Shown: positions 1-7,984 of the stretch, in pieces | How positions within the stretch are numbered: the stretch's first letter is position 1 | Layout of the letters: the number at the start of each line of letters is the position of its first letter | Assembly (NCBI RefSeq): GCF_001905845.1 | Contig: NZ_LIVZ01000013.1 | Location: 186,001 to 250,000, forward strand | Source: Streptomyces sp. TSRI0107 | GTDB lineage: Bacteria > Actinomycetota > Actinomycetes > Streptomycetales > Streptomycetaceae | DNA: 64,000 nucleotides | Reading direction: 5' to 3' | The notes under the pieces: generated by a model | What the model was told of the DNA's origin: nothing | What the model saw: the letters and a program-made list of their open reading frames with translations, nothing else | Database searches by the model: none | Program-made: the position numbers and the translations under genes

Positions 1-438
1 GCCGCACGTGTCGCGTACCGGCCGGACCATGTTGGTCTGGATGCTGAGCGTTCCGGACTGCCGGGCCTGAGGGCAGTAGTAGCCGAGATGCAGGCGGACC
101 CACGGTGTATGCGAGAGTGCGGTAGCCGCATGGTTGCCCTTCGCATCGCGGAACGGTGCCCACCAGTAGTCGACGACGGCCCGCAGCGCCGTCCGCTCCC
201 GCTCGTCGGTGACGTCGAAGGCGGCGATCCGGGCCGCGGTGGGGTGCTCGGGGGACTCGTCGTCGGCCGAGCACAGGGCGTGCTCCAGCCCGTACTGGAA
301 GGCGGTCGTGCGCCGGCCGCGGCCGCAGATGAAGCAGTCCAGGCTGAGCTCCAGCCTCTTTTGCCAGTGCAGGTTGTGAAAGCCCTCGTCTCGCAAGGGG
401 CCGGTCAGTTCAGCAGTGATCTCAACGCTTCGTAGCAC
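1..438 (-). CDS. Hypothetical protein, C-terminus beyond left edge
   Basis: An open frame of 146 codons runs on the minus strand from a GTG at 438-436 to the window edge, so the C-terminus is missing. A purine-rich GGGGTGA stretch lies upstream of the GTG. The residue pattern looks like real coding sequence, with motifs such as HWQKRLELSLDCFICGRG and VVDYWWAPFRDAKG and the expected GC-rich wobble positions. A CxxC pair near residue 34 could bind zinc, but I see no second pair in the visible part. I do not recognise the family. The plus-strand frame over the same bases is low-complexity shadow. Confidence 0.55.
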   Translation of the reverse strand, partial: MLRSVEITAELTGPLRDEGFHNLHWQKRLELSLDCFICGRGRRTTAFQYGLEHALCSADDESPEHPTAARIAAFDVTDERERTALRAVVDYWWAPFRDAKGNHAATALSHTPWVRLHLGYYCPQARQSGTLSIQTNMVRPVRDTCG

Positions 439-488
439 CGAGATCACCCCACCACCGCGGCCGGAACCTCATCTTCGTCGGCGGCCCC

Positions 489-775
489 GTGCACATGGGA
501 CCTCGCCTGCGTTGTTTGGTTCGGCCTGTGGACCGCGAGCAGATCGTGATTGCCCTGACAACGGATGAGGCCTTGGTGCTCTCGGGCTGGCTGGAGCGGG
601 TGCAGATGACCGACCTGAGTCAGTGGCCGACGACCCCGCCGTATGGGCGCCGGTCCACAAGATCATGGGCACGTTGGACAAGAAACTCACGGGAATCTTC
701 GCCCCGGACTACGTCGATCGTCTGGAAGCCGCACGGCGCCGCCTGCGCGAATCCACTGGTCCTTCGGACGCCTGA
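489..775 (+). pseudogene. Small hypothetical protein gene broken by a frameshift
   Basis: Two plus-strand frames together read as one small protein. The first part (DREQIVIALTTDEALVLSGW, then LERVQMTDLS) lies in the frame starting at GTG 489, ATG 495 or GTG 528. After about base 620 the sense continues in another frame (VADDPAVWAPVHKIMGTLDK, then KLTGIFAPDYVDRLEAARRR) to a TGA at 773-775. A one-base insertion or deletion near 618-624 explains this. The joined product would be about 90 residues. I recall similar short streptomycete proteins but cannot name a function. It is either genuine decay or a sequencing error; the surrounding remnants favour decay. Confidence 0.5.
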
Positions 776-856
776 TGGCGCTTCATGCAAGCAGTTGCCC
801 ACCGCCTCATGAAGCCGCTCGGAAGAGAGGACGGGGACTTGGTCGGGTGGCCGGTC

Positions 857-1215
857 CGCCCACTGCTTGCGCTGGACTTGGAAGCCGCGCTGGCCGGGAT
901 CCTTGCGGACGATCCCCAGCTCGCGGCCGAGGAACTGTGCGGTCGGCTCGACCAGGCAACCGGCGAAGCCCCGATCAGCCCAGACCCTCCGTATGGACGG
1001 GTGGTCCAGCCGGGCCCACAGCAGCAGGCGCGTTCTCCGTCGTTCGGCAGTTGCCGCCAGGCGCAGCCGGTCCGCACCACGTAGAAGATCGCGTTAACGA
1101 TCCGTCGGCGCGGGTGCGCCTCACGCCTCCCGCCCTTCGGCCTCCCTCTGCAGCGGCGGAAGCAGCGGCTCCCCAGCGCCTACCGCTCACCGGACAGGTC
1201 CGACGGATACCCCCA
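857..1215 (-). pseudogene. IS5-type transposase remnant, internally deleted
   Basis: Read on the minus strand, 1212 to about 1040 gives an IS5-family transposase N-terminus: YPSDLSGER, then a TAG where a tryptophan is expected, then GGRREAHPRRRIVNAIFY and VVRTGCAWRQLPND. Directly after PND the family's next block is absent. From 985 down to about 857, in another frame, comes a C-terminal block: VWADRGFAGCLVEPTAQFL, GRELGIVRKDPGQRGFQV and QRKQWA. The central part, with most of the DDE catalytic core, is deleted. Stops and frame changes make it non-functional. No clear terminal inverted repeats were found, so the element limits are unknown. Confidence 0.65.
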
Positions 1216-1374
1216 GCACCGGTCACAGCAGGCTCAACGACCGCTTCCGCACAGGACATGGCAGATCCCAAAACCCGCTCTTGGTGAGCTGAGTATGGTG
1301 CCGCCTGCGCGACGGACACCTGCACGCTGCCGCCGGCCACACCTCCGTGGCGCCCGCGACACTGCTGTGCCCTA

Positions 1375-1723
1375 CCCGCGCGCCTGGCCGTCAGCCGAAC
1401 CCAGCTCGGAGGCATCCAGAAGCGCGAGGGGCTGCCCGGTGGACAGACTTACGAGCATCGTCCAGCCGTGACCACGGCGGGGCCGGCGGGGTCGACGGGG
1501 TCGGGCAGGTACGGCGAGACCTTGACCGAGTACACGTCGGCATGGGGCAGGCTGCGGGGTAGTGGATGACGTCACCGCCGCCGGGCAGGTCGACCACGAA
1601 CTGGTTCGGTGCTGGTGCCGGTGCCGGTGCCGGTGTCGTACGGAGGGAGGGGGCCCTGAATGCGTCGCGCAGAGGGGCGAGAACGGTCTGCTCGGAGACG
1701 TGGGGAGAGCTGATCACCCGCAT
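1375..1723 (-). pseudogene. Ornithine cyclodeaminase / mu-crystallin family N-terminal remnant
   Basis: From an ATG at 1723-1721 the minus strand reads MRVISSPHVSEQTVLAPLRD, an alanine-proline stretch encoded by GTGCCG-type hexamer repeats, then NQFVVDLPGGGDVIHYPAAC. A frame change follows, giving ADVYSVKVSPYLPDPVDPAG. A second change gives WTMLVSLSTGQPLALLDASE. In that order these match the N-terminal third of the ornithine cyclodeaminase/mu-crystallin family (the KVSP...GEPLALLDA region). The Rossmann domain is missing. The 5' end overlaps the start region of the divergent XRE-cupin regulator. Confidence 0.55.
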
Positions 1724-2380
1724 GGTGGGCAGGCGCTGCCGCGCCGGTGCCGGCGCATTCGCGCGCTGCGCAAACAGTGCGGCTGGGCTGTTCAGCAACT
1801 CGCCGACGCCGCCAAGCTCAGCAGGCGGATGCTCACAGACATCGAACTCGGCAAGGCCAGCCCCAGCCTCGCCACCGTCGACCGGGTCGCCCGCACTCTG
1901 GACACCGACTTCGCTGCCCTCGCCCTGCCCGAGAACGACGCTCAAGGCGCGGATGCCGAAGGCACCCGCGTATGGCAGTCCCCCGACGGCAGCACCACCC
2001 TCCTGCTGGGCACCACCGAGAACCCGCAGGCCGAACTGTGGCGCTGGACCCTCGCCCCCGGCGGCCGATACGACGCCGAACCCGACCGCCCCGGAGCGCA
2101 GGAGCTCCATCACGTCCTGTCCGGTCGACTCACCCTCGCCCTGGAAGCCGGACGCCAGGAGTTCGGGCCGGGGCAGAGTGCCGTCATCGCCAGCGATCAG
2201 CAGGACGCCTACCTCAACGAATATGCCGAACCGGCTGTCTTCATGCGGGTCTCACCGGCGCCTGATGCCGCCAGCGCGGGCGCTGGCTCGCCCGGTCCAA
2301 GCGTGATGGATCCGGGGCGGGACGGGCGGTACATAGGCCCCTCGGCCGTCCGTCCGCGGAGCGCTGCCGCGCCGCTGTGA
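1700..2380 (+). CDS. XRE-family regulator with C-terminal cupin domain
   Basis: The protein is about 226 residues from GTG 1700. Residues about 15-70 form a helix-turn-helix of the XRE type (IRALRKQCGWAVQQLADAAK, then LSRRMLTDIELGKASPSLAT). The second half (TTLLLGTTENPQAELWRWTL, HHVLSGRLTLALEAGRQEFG) is a cupin sensor fold. Such proteins usually control amino-acid or small-molecule metabolism genes next to them. The only candidate target here is the broken ornithine cyclodeaminase on the other strand. The true start is uncertain: no good ribosome site precedes the GTG, and the frame stays open upstream to about 1562. The original start may have been lost. Confidence 0.65.
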   Translation: MGRADHPHGGQALPRRCRRIRALRKQCGWAVQQLADAAKLSRRMLTDIELGKASPSLATVDRVARTLDTDFAALALPENDAQGADAEGTRVWQSPDGSTTLLLGTTENPQAELWRWTLAPGGRYDAEPDRPGAQELHHVLSGRLTLALEAGRQEFGPGQSAVIASDQQDAYLNEYAEPAVFMRVSPAPDAASAGAGSPGPSVMDPGRDGRYIGPSAVRPRSAAAPL

Positions 2381-2425
2381 CGGGGTGATGGGGTGGCGTC
2401 AGTGCCGGCTGGAAGACTGCCCGGC

Positions 2426-3022
2426 ATGATCGAACCGAACCCGAAAGCAGACCTTCTCCGATACCTGCAAGAGGCGCGTGATGCCCTCGTGTGGAAGCTC
2501 GATGGGCTCTCGGACTACGACATCCGCCGCCCGCTGACCCCGACTGGAACAAACCTGTTGGGGCTGGTCAAGCATGCCGCCGGCGTGGAGCTGGGGTACT
2601 TCGGTGACACGTTCGCGCGGCCGTTCTTCGACGAGGAGCCGCCGTCCTGGTGGTATACCGAGGACGCAGAGCCCAACTCGGACATGTGGGCCGCGGCGGA
2701 CGAGTCACGTGAAGACATCGTCGGGCTGTATCGGCAGGCGTGGGAGCACTCCGACAGCACGATTGCGGAACTCACGCTGGATACGGTCGGCCGTGTCCCG
2801 TGGTGGCCGGAGGAACGCCAAGAGGTGACACTGCACCACCTCCTGGTGCGCGTCATCTCTGATACTCAGCGGCATGCCGGCCACGCGGACATCGTGCGCG
2901 AGCTCATCGACGGATCCGTCGGGTCCTTGCAGGGCAGGGACAGCATGCCGCCAGGTGATGAGGGCTGGTGGGAGGACTACCGAAGCCGACTGGAGCGCGT
3001 GGCGCGGGAAGCCGGCGGTTGA
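2426..3022 (+). CDS. DinB-like / DUF664 family protein
   Basis: The 198-residue protein starts at ATG 2426 (MIEPNPKADLLRYLQEARDA) with a GGAAG stretch 12 bases upstream. The four-helix DinB/DUF664 pattern is clear: an N-terminal helix with RDALVWKLDGLSDYDIRRPL, the block TGTNLLGLVKHAAGVELGYF with the first metal-ligand histidine, and a late segment, VTLHHLLVRVISDTQRHAGH, with the remaining histidines. This fold often acts as a metal-dependent thiol-transferase, such as a mycothiol-dependent enzyme, but the substrate cannot be read from sequence. It stands alone between small regulators. Confidence 0.75.
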   Translation: MIEPNPKADLLRYLQEARDALVWKLDGLSDYDIRRPLTPTGTNLLGLVKHAAGVELGYFGDTFARPFFDEEPPSWWYTEDAEPNSDMWAAADESREDIVGLYRQAWEHSDSTIAELTLDTVGRVPWWPEERQEVTLHHLLVRVISDTQRHAGHADIVRELIDGSVGSLQGRDSMPPGDEGWWEDYRSRLERVAREAGG

Positions 3023-3146
3023 GTGATTCAGATCCGCGCGGCGCTGCCGCGTAGTCTCGATTAATGGCCCCAGCTACCGGCTCCAGAATCGGCTCGCTGC
3101 CACCACAACGGCCAAGTAACCGGATCAGCGAGAACAGTGGAGCCCG

Positions 3147-3572
3147 TCACCGGATGACAGAAATTACCGGGAGTGGTTGCTGCCATCCACCCAGCTCGGC
3201 AACAAGGACCCGGCGGGACAGCCGCCGGGTCCGGCTCCATCCCTCATCTACGGACAACGCCTCCCTCGTCCAGCGATCAGCGTTCTCCGCACCGCTCATC
3301 TCGCTGAGAATGGCATCGATCTCCAGCAGGTCAGGTAGGACATCACGACCGAGATGTCCTTCCTCCACCAGGGCCTCAACCATGCCGACAGCATGATCGA
3401 AGTCCAGGGCGATCTCATCCGCCACCACACGGTGCCTGTCCAGCCAGGCGACTTGGGACTGGGCATCAGCCGCCAACACGGTCAGCGACTCGATCAGCAG
3501 AAGCCGACGAAACGAAGAATCAGGGGTCTCCACACCACGATCGTCGCATGCAACCCACCTGCCCGAGCCCAC
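3147..3572 (-). CDS. Hypothetical protein
   Basis: An acidic, soluble protein of up to 141 residues, with typical coding bias on the minus strand. The body reads LLLIESLTVLAADAQSQVAW, then LDFDHAVGMVEALVEEGHLG and DRWTREALSVDEGWSRTRRL, suggesting an all-helical fold. Similar uncharacterised proteins are common in Streptomyces. The start is ambiguous: GTG at 3572, or GTG at 3533, which would remove a less protein-like leader. No ribosome site decides between them. I assign no function. Confidence 0.55.
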   Translation of the reverse strand: MGSGRWVACDDRGVETPDSSFRRLLLIESLTVLAADAQSQVAWLDRHRVVADEIALDFDHAVGMVEALVEEGHLGRDVLPDLLEIDAILSEMSGAENADRWTREALSVDEGWSRTRRLSRRVLVAELGGWQQPLPVISVIR

Positions 3573-3951
3573 AAATGAACACCCGTCTCAGCACGTTCAC
3601 GGGTATGCCGACGCCGTACAGTTCCTTCGCTGTCGGCGGTTGCCAGGCCAGTGCCTTGTCTCGCACTGCGGCGGACGGTGAAGCGTGGGTCGGCGAAGGC
3701 GTGCCTGGCGAGCACGGTTAAGGGAGTGGGCAGTGCGCCGATCGACGTGCACCGGCCGTCGCAGTCCAACGGTCGTCAGATCACTGTGAACCGGCGCGGT
3801 CGGGAGGAGGTCCTGGTCCGTGCGTACTCCGGTCACGGCCTACAGCAGGGCCGACCTGCTGTGCGTCGGGACCGCCGCCCGATCAGTCATGGTCGGTGGC
3901 GCGGCGGCTCAGTGGGCGATCACAGATCGGCGCCGATTGCTAGCAGAGTGC
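3573..3951. other. Gene-free stretch, nothing identified
   Basis: About 380 bases lie between the starts and ends of two minus-strand genes. Several open frames cross it, but none shows convincing protein composition, a ribosome site or a recognisable motif. It may hold degraded sequence, as do its neighbours. Confidence 0.3.
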
Positions 3952-4221
3952 TTAGGACCCCTTGGCTTGGCGTGCCAGGCGGAACAGGACCCGGGAGTAC
4001 ACGGCGGTCGCTGCCGCGATGATCGTCGGGATGACCGCGAGCGCGAGGACGCCCACCAGTGCATAGCTGTCGTCGGTGTATCCGCCGAACTCCTGATCTT
4101 CGTCGCTCAGTAGTCGGTAGCCGAACCATCCCCACAACGCCAGCGACAGGACCATCCAGCCAATCGACCACTTCTCGACCCGATGCCCGTCGCGGCGCAA
4201 CTGCTCTATGTCGATTGCCAT
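3952..4221 (-). CDS. Small two-helix membrane protein
   Basis: An 89-residue protein starting at ATG 4221 (MAIDIEQLRRDGHRVEKWSI), preceded by a strong GGGGAG ribosome site. Two hydrophobic segments are visible: about residues 20-37 (WMVLSLALWGWFGYRLL) and about 54-80 (ALVGVLALAVIPTIIAAATA). A short acidic loop between them contains DEDQEFGGYTDD. It is an inner-membrane protein of unknown role. The frame is open 13 codons further upstream, but the ribosome site fits the ATG at 4221. Confidence 0.6.
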   Translation of the reverse strand: MAIDIEQLRRDGHRVEKWSIGWMVLSLALWGWFGYRLLSDEDQEFGGYTDDSYALVGVLALAVIPTIIAAATAVYSRVLFRLARQAKGS

Positions 4222-4538
4222 CCCTACATCTCCCCGTTCACCTTTGTGACCTGTGGTCACAGTTCATCACAACGCTCGCCGGCAGCGGGTGCTAGATCTG
4301 TAGGCGGCGGACGTATGCCCGCAGCCAGAGGCACGCCGCATGACCGCCTCATGTCCCATCCTCGCGCCTCTTCTATCTAGGACGCCCTCCGCGTGGAGCA
4401 TGGGGCGGTGACGGGAACTGCGCGTCGGTTGAGCAGTGCCTCAAAGCGATGCGTCCCCACCCTGAAGGCGGTCGTCCGCGGGTCAGAGAGGCGTGTCCGC
4501 CCGAGCGTCAACTACTCGCACTCAAGGAATGGTTCCCC
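4222..4538. other. Gene-free stretch, nothing identified
   Basis: About 315 bases separate two minus-strand genes. I see no convincing reading frame, hairpin or repeat. It should contain the promoter of the small membrane protein. Confidence 0.3.
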
Positions 4539-5102
4539 TCAGCGGACGGATACGCCCAGATAGTCGAGGGCTGCGCGGGCGAAGCCCGGGGCGGTACGCG
4601 GGCACTGCCAGCGGGCGAGGATCTCGGGTCCGGAGAGGTTCGCGGGTTCGGCATCCTCGTCCTCGATTTCATCCAGGTAGATCTCGGGAAGCAGGTCCTC
4701 AGGGAGCAGGCCGTCGAGGGCTTGGGCCACCGGGGAGCTCAATACCTCCAGGCAGTCGGGAAGGTGCTCGAGCACATCGTCCACGTCGGCCTCGTACGGA
4801 TGCCAGCCGTGCGCGCACGTCCTGCCTTCGTCGCCGCGTGCGACCCGGCTCAATGCCGTGATGACCTCGTCCTCGACTCCCGGACCGGGGTTGCCGAAGG
4901 CCACGTAGGGGGCGAGCGTCAGCAGGCCCAGTGTCCAGAACAGCACGGGATCACCGTCCGACCCCGGCGCCGTCGCGTCGAGCTGGCGAGCGCAGCCGCG
5001 TACCGTCTCGTCCTTGTCTCCGGCGTGGTAGCCGTGCCGGAGCTCGTCCCAACTGCCGGACAAAGAGCGCCAGTTGTCGGGCACCGGTATGATCGTCGAC
5101 AC
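4539..5102 (-). CDS. Hypothetical acidic protein
   Basis: 187 residues from GTG 5102, with a GAAGGGAG ribosome site about 12 bases upstream. The sequence is acidic and tryptophan-containing (VPDNWRSLSGSWDELRHGYH, DPVLFWTLGLLTLAPYVAFG). A very acidic segment near residues 140-160 (EDLLPEIYLDEIEDEDAEPA) is followed by a basic-neutral tail. There is no signal peptide or membrane segment. It could be an immunity-like or scaffold protein, but no family was recognised. Its start faces the plus-strand gene at 5109, leaving almost no room for two promoters. Confidence 0.6.
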   Translation of the reverse strand: MSTIIPVPDNWRSLSGSWDELRHGYHAGDKDETVRGCARQLDATAPGSDGDPVLFWTLGLLTLAPYVAFGNPGPGVEDEVITALSRVARGDEGRTCAHGWHPYEADVDDVLEHLPDCLEVLSSPVAQALDGLLPEDLLPEIYLDEIEDEDAEPANLSGPEILARWQCPRTAPGFARAALDYLGVSVR

Positions 5103-5108
5103 GCCTTC

Positions 5109-5369
5109 GTGCTCCCTTCGCGAGGTCCTGGCTCCGCGGCCATTGGATCACACCGGCAGCTGGTCGCATTCGTCCGCGAGCTGCACCAGGACTACGTCCG
5201 GCGAGGACATGACTGGGAGAACCACACCCTCGACCGCTTCCTCGAGGCCCTCGCCGCGTGGATAGCCAGCTCGGACGGCTGGTACCGGAACTTTGGCAAG
5301 GAACCCCCGGCCAACGGCGACTGGACCTTCATCGCACGAGCCCTCAGCGCGGCAACCGTTTACGAGTAG
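5109..5369 (+). CDS. DUF7660-like protein, possibly 5'-truncated
   Basis: The C-terminal 75 residues read LVAFVRELHQDYVRRGHDWE, then NHTLDRFLEALAAWIASSDG and a tail ending in ALSAATVYE. This matches small proteins of the DUF7660 type as I recall them (ENxTLxRFLEALAAW pattern). The first in-frame start I would accept is GTG 5109, giving 86 residues, but no ribosome site precedes it and it sits inside the leader of the divergent gene at 5102. The native start may have been lost in a rearrangement. Function unknown. Confidence 0.45.
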   Translation: MLPSRGPGSAAIGSHRQLVAFVRELHQDYVRRGHDWENHTLDRFLEALAAWIASSDGWYRNFGKEPPANGDWTFIARALSAATVYE

Positions 5370-5583
5370 GCGAACAGGCCCCAATGCCGATTGGATGGGT
5401 GGCCCGGGACAGGCGGTCGATTTCCCATGCCTGGGTGCCTGTCTCCGGACGCGTTGGGAGATCTCCAGCCCGGCTGCCTGCGCGGTGTGGGCGATCCGTA
5501 CGGCAGCCTCGCAGCTTTCGGCCTCGCCGCTGATCGCAGGACCTGCTGGCGTTGACAGATCTGCCGCCTGCGACAATGCGCCT

Positions 5584-5799
5584 GTGAGTTGTGACCTTGC
5601 TGTGTGGGACAGCGACCGTCCACTCGACAACCACCAGGCGGGCTAGACGTATGACGAGCTCTACGAGCGCTACTTGGAGTCGGACGATGTCGTCGTGCCT
5701 CCGGCGCTGCGCATCGTGGCGTACGTGGAAGCCCTTGTCGCGCGGTACCCAGATGGCTTCGACCGCAACTCGTGTGGCGTCACCGCCGGTCATCGATGA
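5584..5799 (+). pseudogene. Small hypothetical protein with in-frame stop
   Basis: From GTG 5584 the frame reads VSCDLAVWDSDRPLDNHQAG, then a TAG at 5644-5646. It continues in the same frame as TYDELYERYLESDDVVVPPA and LRIVAYVEALVARYPDG to a TGA at 5797. I recall small streptomycete proteins beginning YDLAVWEGERP and having an ELYERY...RIAAYVxALLxRYPD block, so both sides of the stop appear to belong to one gene. Downstream coding sense is also lost. Either a stop mutation inactivated the gene, or the base is a sequencing error. Confidence 0.5.
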
Positions 5800-6198
5800 G
5801 GCATCGGCGGCGGTAGACGAAGAGGCGCTCATGTTGTCAGTGCGTCTTCGCCCACTGACAACGCCCGCGCCGCTCATTGGCGCCCAGCATGGCGAACGGC
5901 TCGGAGCCCGCGGCCACCAGCGGTTACGGGACAGCCTTTAGCCCGCTTGTACAAGCCGTGCAGCGACTGTGGGACTCACCTGGCACTGATTTCCCTGGGC
6001 TCACCCCCCGGTATGCACCTGCCTGGATCCACAGGGCAACTTCAGGGTGTCCTTTCCGATCGGCTCGGCCAGCGTGGTATCTGACGGCCTGACCGGGAGA
6101 CGTGCTCTCATGAGCATGAGGGCGAAGCGCGGGCTTAATGCGATGTCCGCGCCGGCCACGCGCGTCGGTTGCCGCAACTGTGAAGAAGGGCTGTTGAA
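5800..6198. other. Gene-free stretch, nothing identified
   Basis: About 400 bases between the broken small gene and the DUF4239 gene. No frame has convincing coding composition. It may contain the missing tail of the broken gene in degraded form. Confidence 0.3.
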
Positions 6199-6978
6199 GT
6201 GAGTCGATGGCTGTTGAGCCATATGCCCGGGCCGGCACTCGTCTTGCTGGTCGTCGGAGTCTTCGCCCTGGCAGGGGCCATTCTGCTCGCCGTCGTGCGT
6301 CGATTTGTCAAGCCATATCTCCCTAAGTGGAACGGAGGGCTGCCGGTTGCTTTGGGTCTATATGGAGCTATTTATGGCGTGATTCTGGCTTTCAGTATCG
6401 TTGTGCTGTGGCAGGAACTTCAGACGGCACAGACGGACGTGGCAGAGGAGGCAACGGCACTTTCACAGCTAGTCCGGAACGCGCAAGTTTTCGACGGCGA
6501 GGCGCGCGCGGCCGTCGACGGTGCCGTGGATCGCTATGTTCATGATGTCGTGGAGGATGAGTGGCCAACCATGAAAGCTGGGAAAAAAGTAACCGTGGCC
6601 AGTCAGCCGCTCGAGAATCTAATCGCCACAATTCAACGGCTGACGCCTGATTCAGCCAAGGAATCCGTATTCTACGGAGACATGGTCAAGAATCTGGACG
6701 AGCTAATCCTCAACCGGCGTGAACGGATCGAGCGGAGCGACCATAGCCTGCCTCCGATCTTTTACGCCCTGGTTCTTGGCGGCGGCCTGGCGGTCACACT
6801 CCTCGTCTGCATGCTCGAGATTGAGAGTCTCGTCGCTCACCTTTTTCTGGTGATGGCAGTGAGTGTATTGCTCGGCTTCAGCACCACCCTCATCGTAACG
6901 CTGGATTACCCTTTTATGGGTGACTTGGCGGTGAGCCCTCATGTGTTCAAGGAAGGAGTTCTCCAGCGTTTCTGGTAA
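6199..6978 (+). CDS. DUF4239 family membrane protein
   Basis: 259 residues from GTG 6199, with a GAAGGG ribosome site. Membrane segments are visible at about residues 10-32 (ALVLLVVGVFALAGAILLAV), 46-70 (VALGLYGAIYGVILAFSIVV), about 193-213 (FYALVLGGGLAVTLLVCMLE) and about 218-240. A soluble helical region lies between the second and third. This arrangement matches DUF4239 (bestrophin-like) proteins, whose role is not established. Base composition is noticeably less GC-rich than its neighbours, with runs such as CTATATGGAGCTATTTATGG, suggesting recent transfer. Confidence 0.75.
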   Translation: MSRWLLSHMPGPALVLLVVGVFALAGAILLAVVRRFVKPYLPKWNGGLPVALGLYGAIYGVILAFSIVVLWQELQTAQTDVAEEATALSQLVRNAQVFDGEARAAVDGAVDRYVHDVVEDEWPTMKAGKKVTVASQPLENLIATIQRLTPDSAKESVFYGDMVKNLDELILNRRERIERSDHSLPPIFYALVLGGGLAVTLLVCMLEIESLVAHLFLVMAVSVLLGFSTTLIVTLDYPFMGDLAVSPHVFKEGVLQRFW

Positions 6979-7163
6979 CGCTTGGGCCGCCTGGGATGCG
7001 GTTTGCTGGCTCTGTGGCTGGCGCACGGTGCCGGCGATGGTGGGCTGTCCTTGCATGGGCGCGTGATCTTTGCCGATCCGGCCGTCGTATCGGACGCATT
7101 GGTGAGCGCCGGGATCGAGGCCCGTCTTCTATCTCCAATCTGTGTTGTTACTAGAATGGCCGG

Positions 7164-7952
7164 ATGGAAGACATCGATGCGATCGCGGTGTTGCAAGATC
7201 CGGTGCGACGTCGCCTGTATGAGTATGTGGCGGCGCAAGGTCGCGAGGTTGGCCGAAACGAGGCCGCCGAGGCGGCGGGGGTGGCGCGCACGCTTGCTGC
7301 CCACCATCTGGACAAGCTGGCGGAGGTCGGGCTGCTGGAGACCGGTAGTCGCCGCCTGACGGGCCGCTCAGGGCCGGGGGCGGGCCGCCCCGCCAAGGTC
7401 TACACGCGGGCACGCGCCGAGCGGTCGGTGTCGCTGCCCGCCCGCGATTACCGCACCGCCGCCGAGTTGCTCGCCGAGACTGTCGAGCAGGCCGGCCTGG
7501 ACGTCGAGCTCTGCGCGGCCGCGCATCGTCGGGGTGAGGCTCTGCGCGGCTCGGCGGCGCCCTGCGGTGGCCTTGAGGAGGCCATGGCGATGCTGGCTGC
7601 CCGCGGTTACGAACCGCACCTGGAAGACGCCGAAGATGCCGAAGACGCCGAAGACGCCGAAGATGCCGAAGACGCCGAAGACGCCGAAGGTGTCGAAGGT
7701 GTCGACGACGTGAAGGGTGTCCAGGGCTCCGAAAGAGGCAGGGGGTTGTCGGGGGGTGCGGCGACTGTCATCCGTATGCGCAACTGCCCCTTTCATGCCG
7801 TAGCCGAGCGCTTCCCGCCGCTCGTTTGTGGCATGAACCTTGCGCTGCTGGAGGGGCTGCTCGGCTCGGGTGGCCAGGTGCGTGCGCGCATGGAACCGCG
7901 ACCGGGGGAGTGCTGTGTGGTGGTCGAAGCTTCTAAAAACAATGCTGATTGA
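7164..7952 (+). CDS. Winged-helix regulator with conserved cysteines and an EDA repeat
   Basis: 262 residues from ATG 7164. Residues 1-75 form a winged helix (DAIAVLQDPVRRRLYEYVAA, then AGVARTLAAHHLDKLAEVGL). The C-terminal part carries RMRNCPFHAVAERFPPLVCG, with Cys208 and Cys222, and later Cys250-Cys251. This cysteine layout resembles the COG2345/SufR-like group, in which cysteines hold an iron-sulfur cluster, so redox or iron sensing is plausible but inferred. Residues 154-174 are seven exact Glu-Asp-Ala triplets inserted between the two halves, an unusual acidic spacer. The DUF3291 gene follows after 32 bases and is the likely partner. Confidence 0.7.
   Translation: MEDIDAIAVLQDPVRRRLYEYVAAQGREVGRNEAAEAAGVARTLAAHHLDKLAEVGLLETGSRRLTGRSGPGAGRPAKVYTRARAERSVSLPARDYRTAAELLAETVEQAGLDVELCAAAHRRGEALRGSAAPCGGLEEAMAMLAARGYEPHLEDAEDAEDAEDAEDAEDAEDAEGVEGVDDVKGVQGSERGRGLSGGAATVIRMRNCPFHAVAERFPPLVCGMNLALLEGLLGSGGQVRARMEPRPGECCVVVEASKNNAD
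7623..7685 (+). repeat. Seven-copy 9-bp in-frame tandem repeat
   Basis: Seven copies of GAAGA(C/T)GCC encode Glu-Asp-Ala repeats inside the winged-helix regulator. Because the unit is 9 bp, copy changes by slippage keep the frame and would alter only the spacer length. Confidence 0.9.
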
Positions 7953-7978
7953 CATAGAAGAGAGGGGCGTGTTGGGAT
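7949..7978 (+). promoter_or_regulatory. Possible promoter for the DUF3291 gene
   Basis: TTGACA (7949-7954) is followed after 18 bases by TGGGAT (7973-7978), just 6 bases before the ATG at 7985. If used, the transcript would be leaderless or nearly so. The -10 match is weak, so this is tentative. Confidence 0.3.
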
Positions 7979-7984
7979 GAGGTC

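Noticed and set aside
643..1287. Plus-strand open frame across the transposase remnant
   Set aside because: The minus strand reads as recognisable IS5 transposase blocks, so the plus frame is a shadow.
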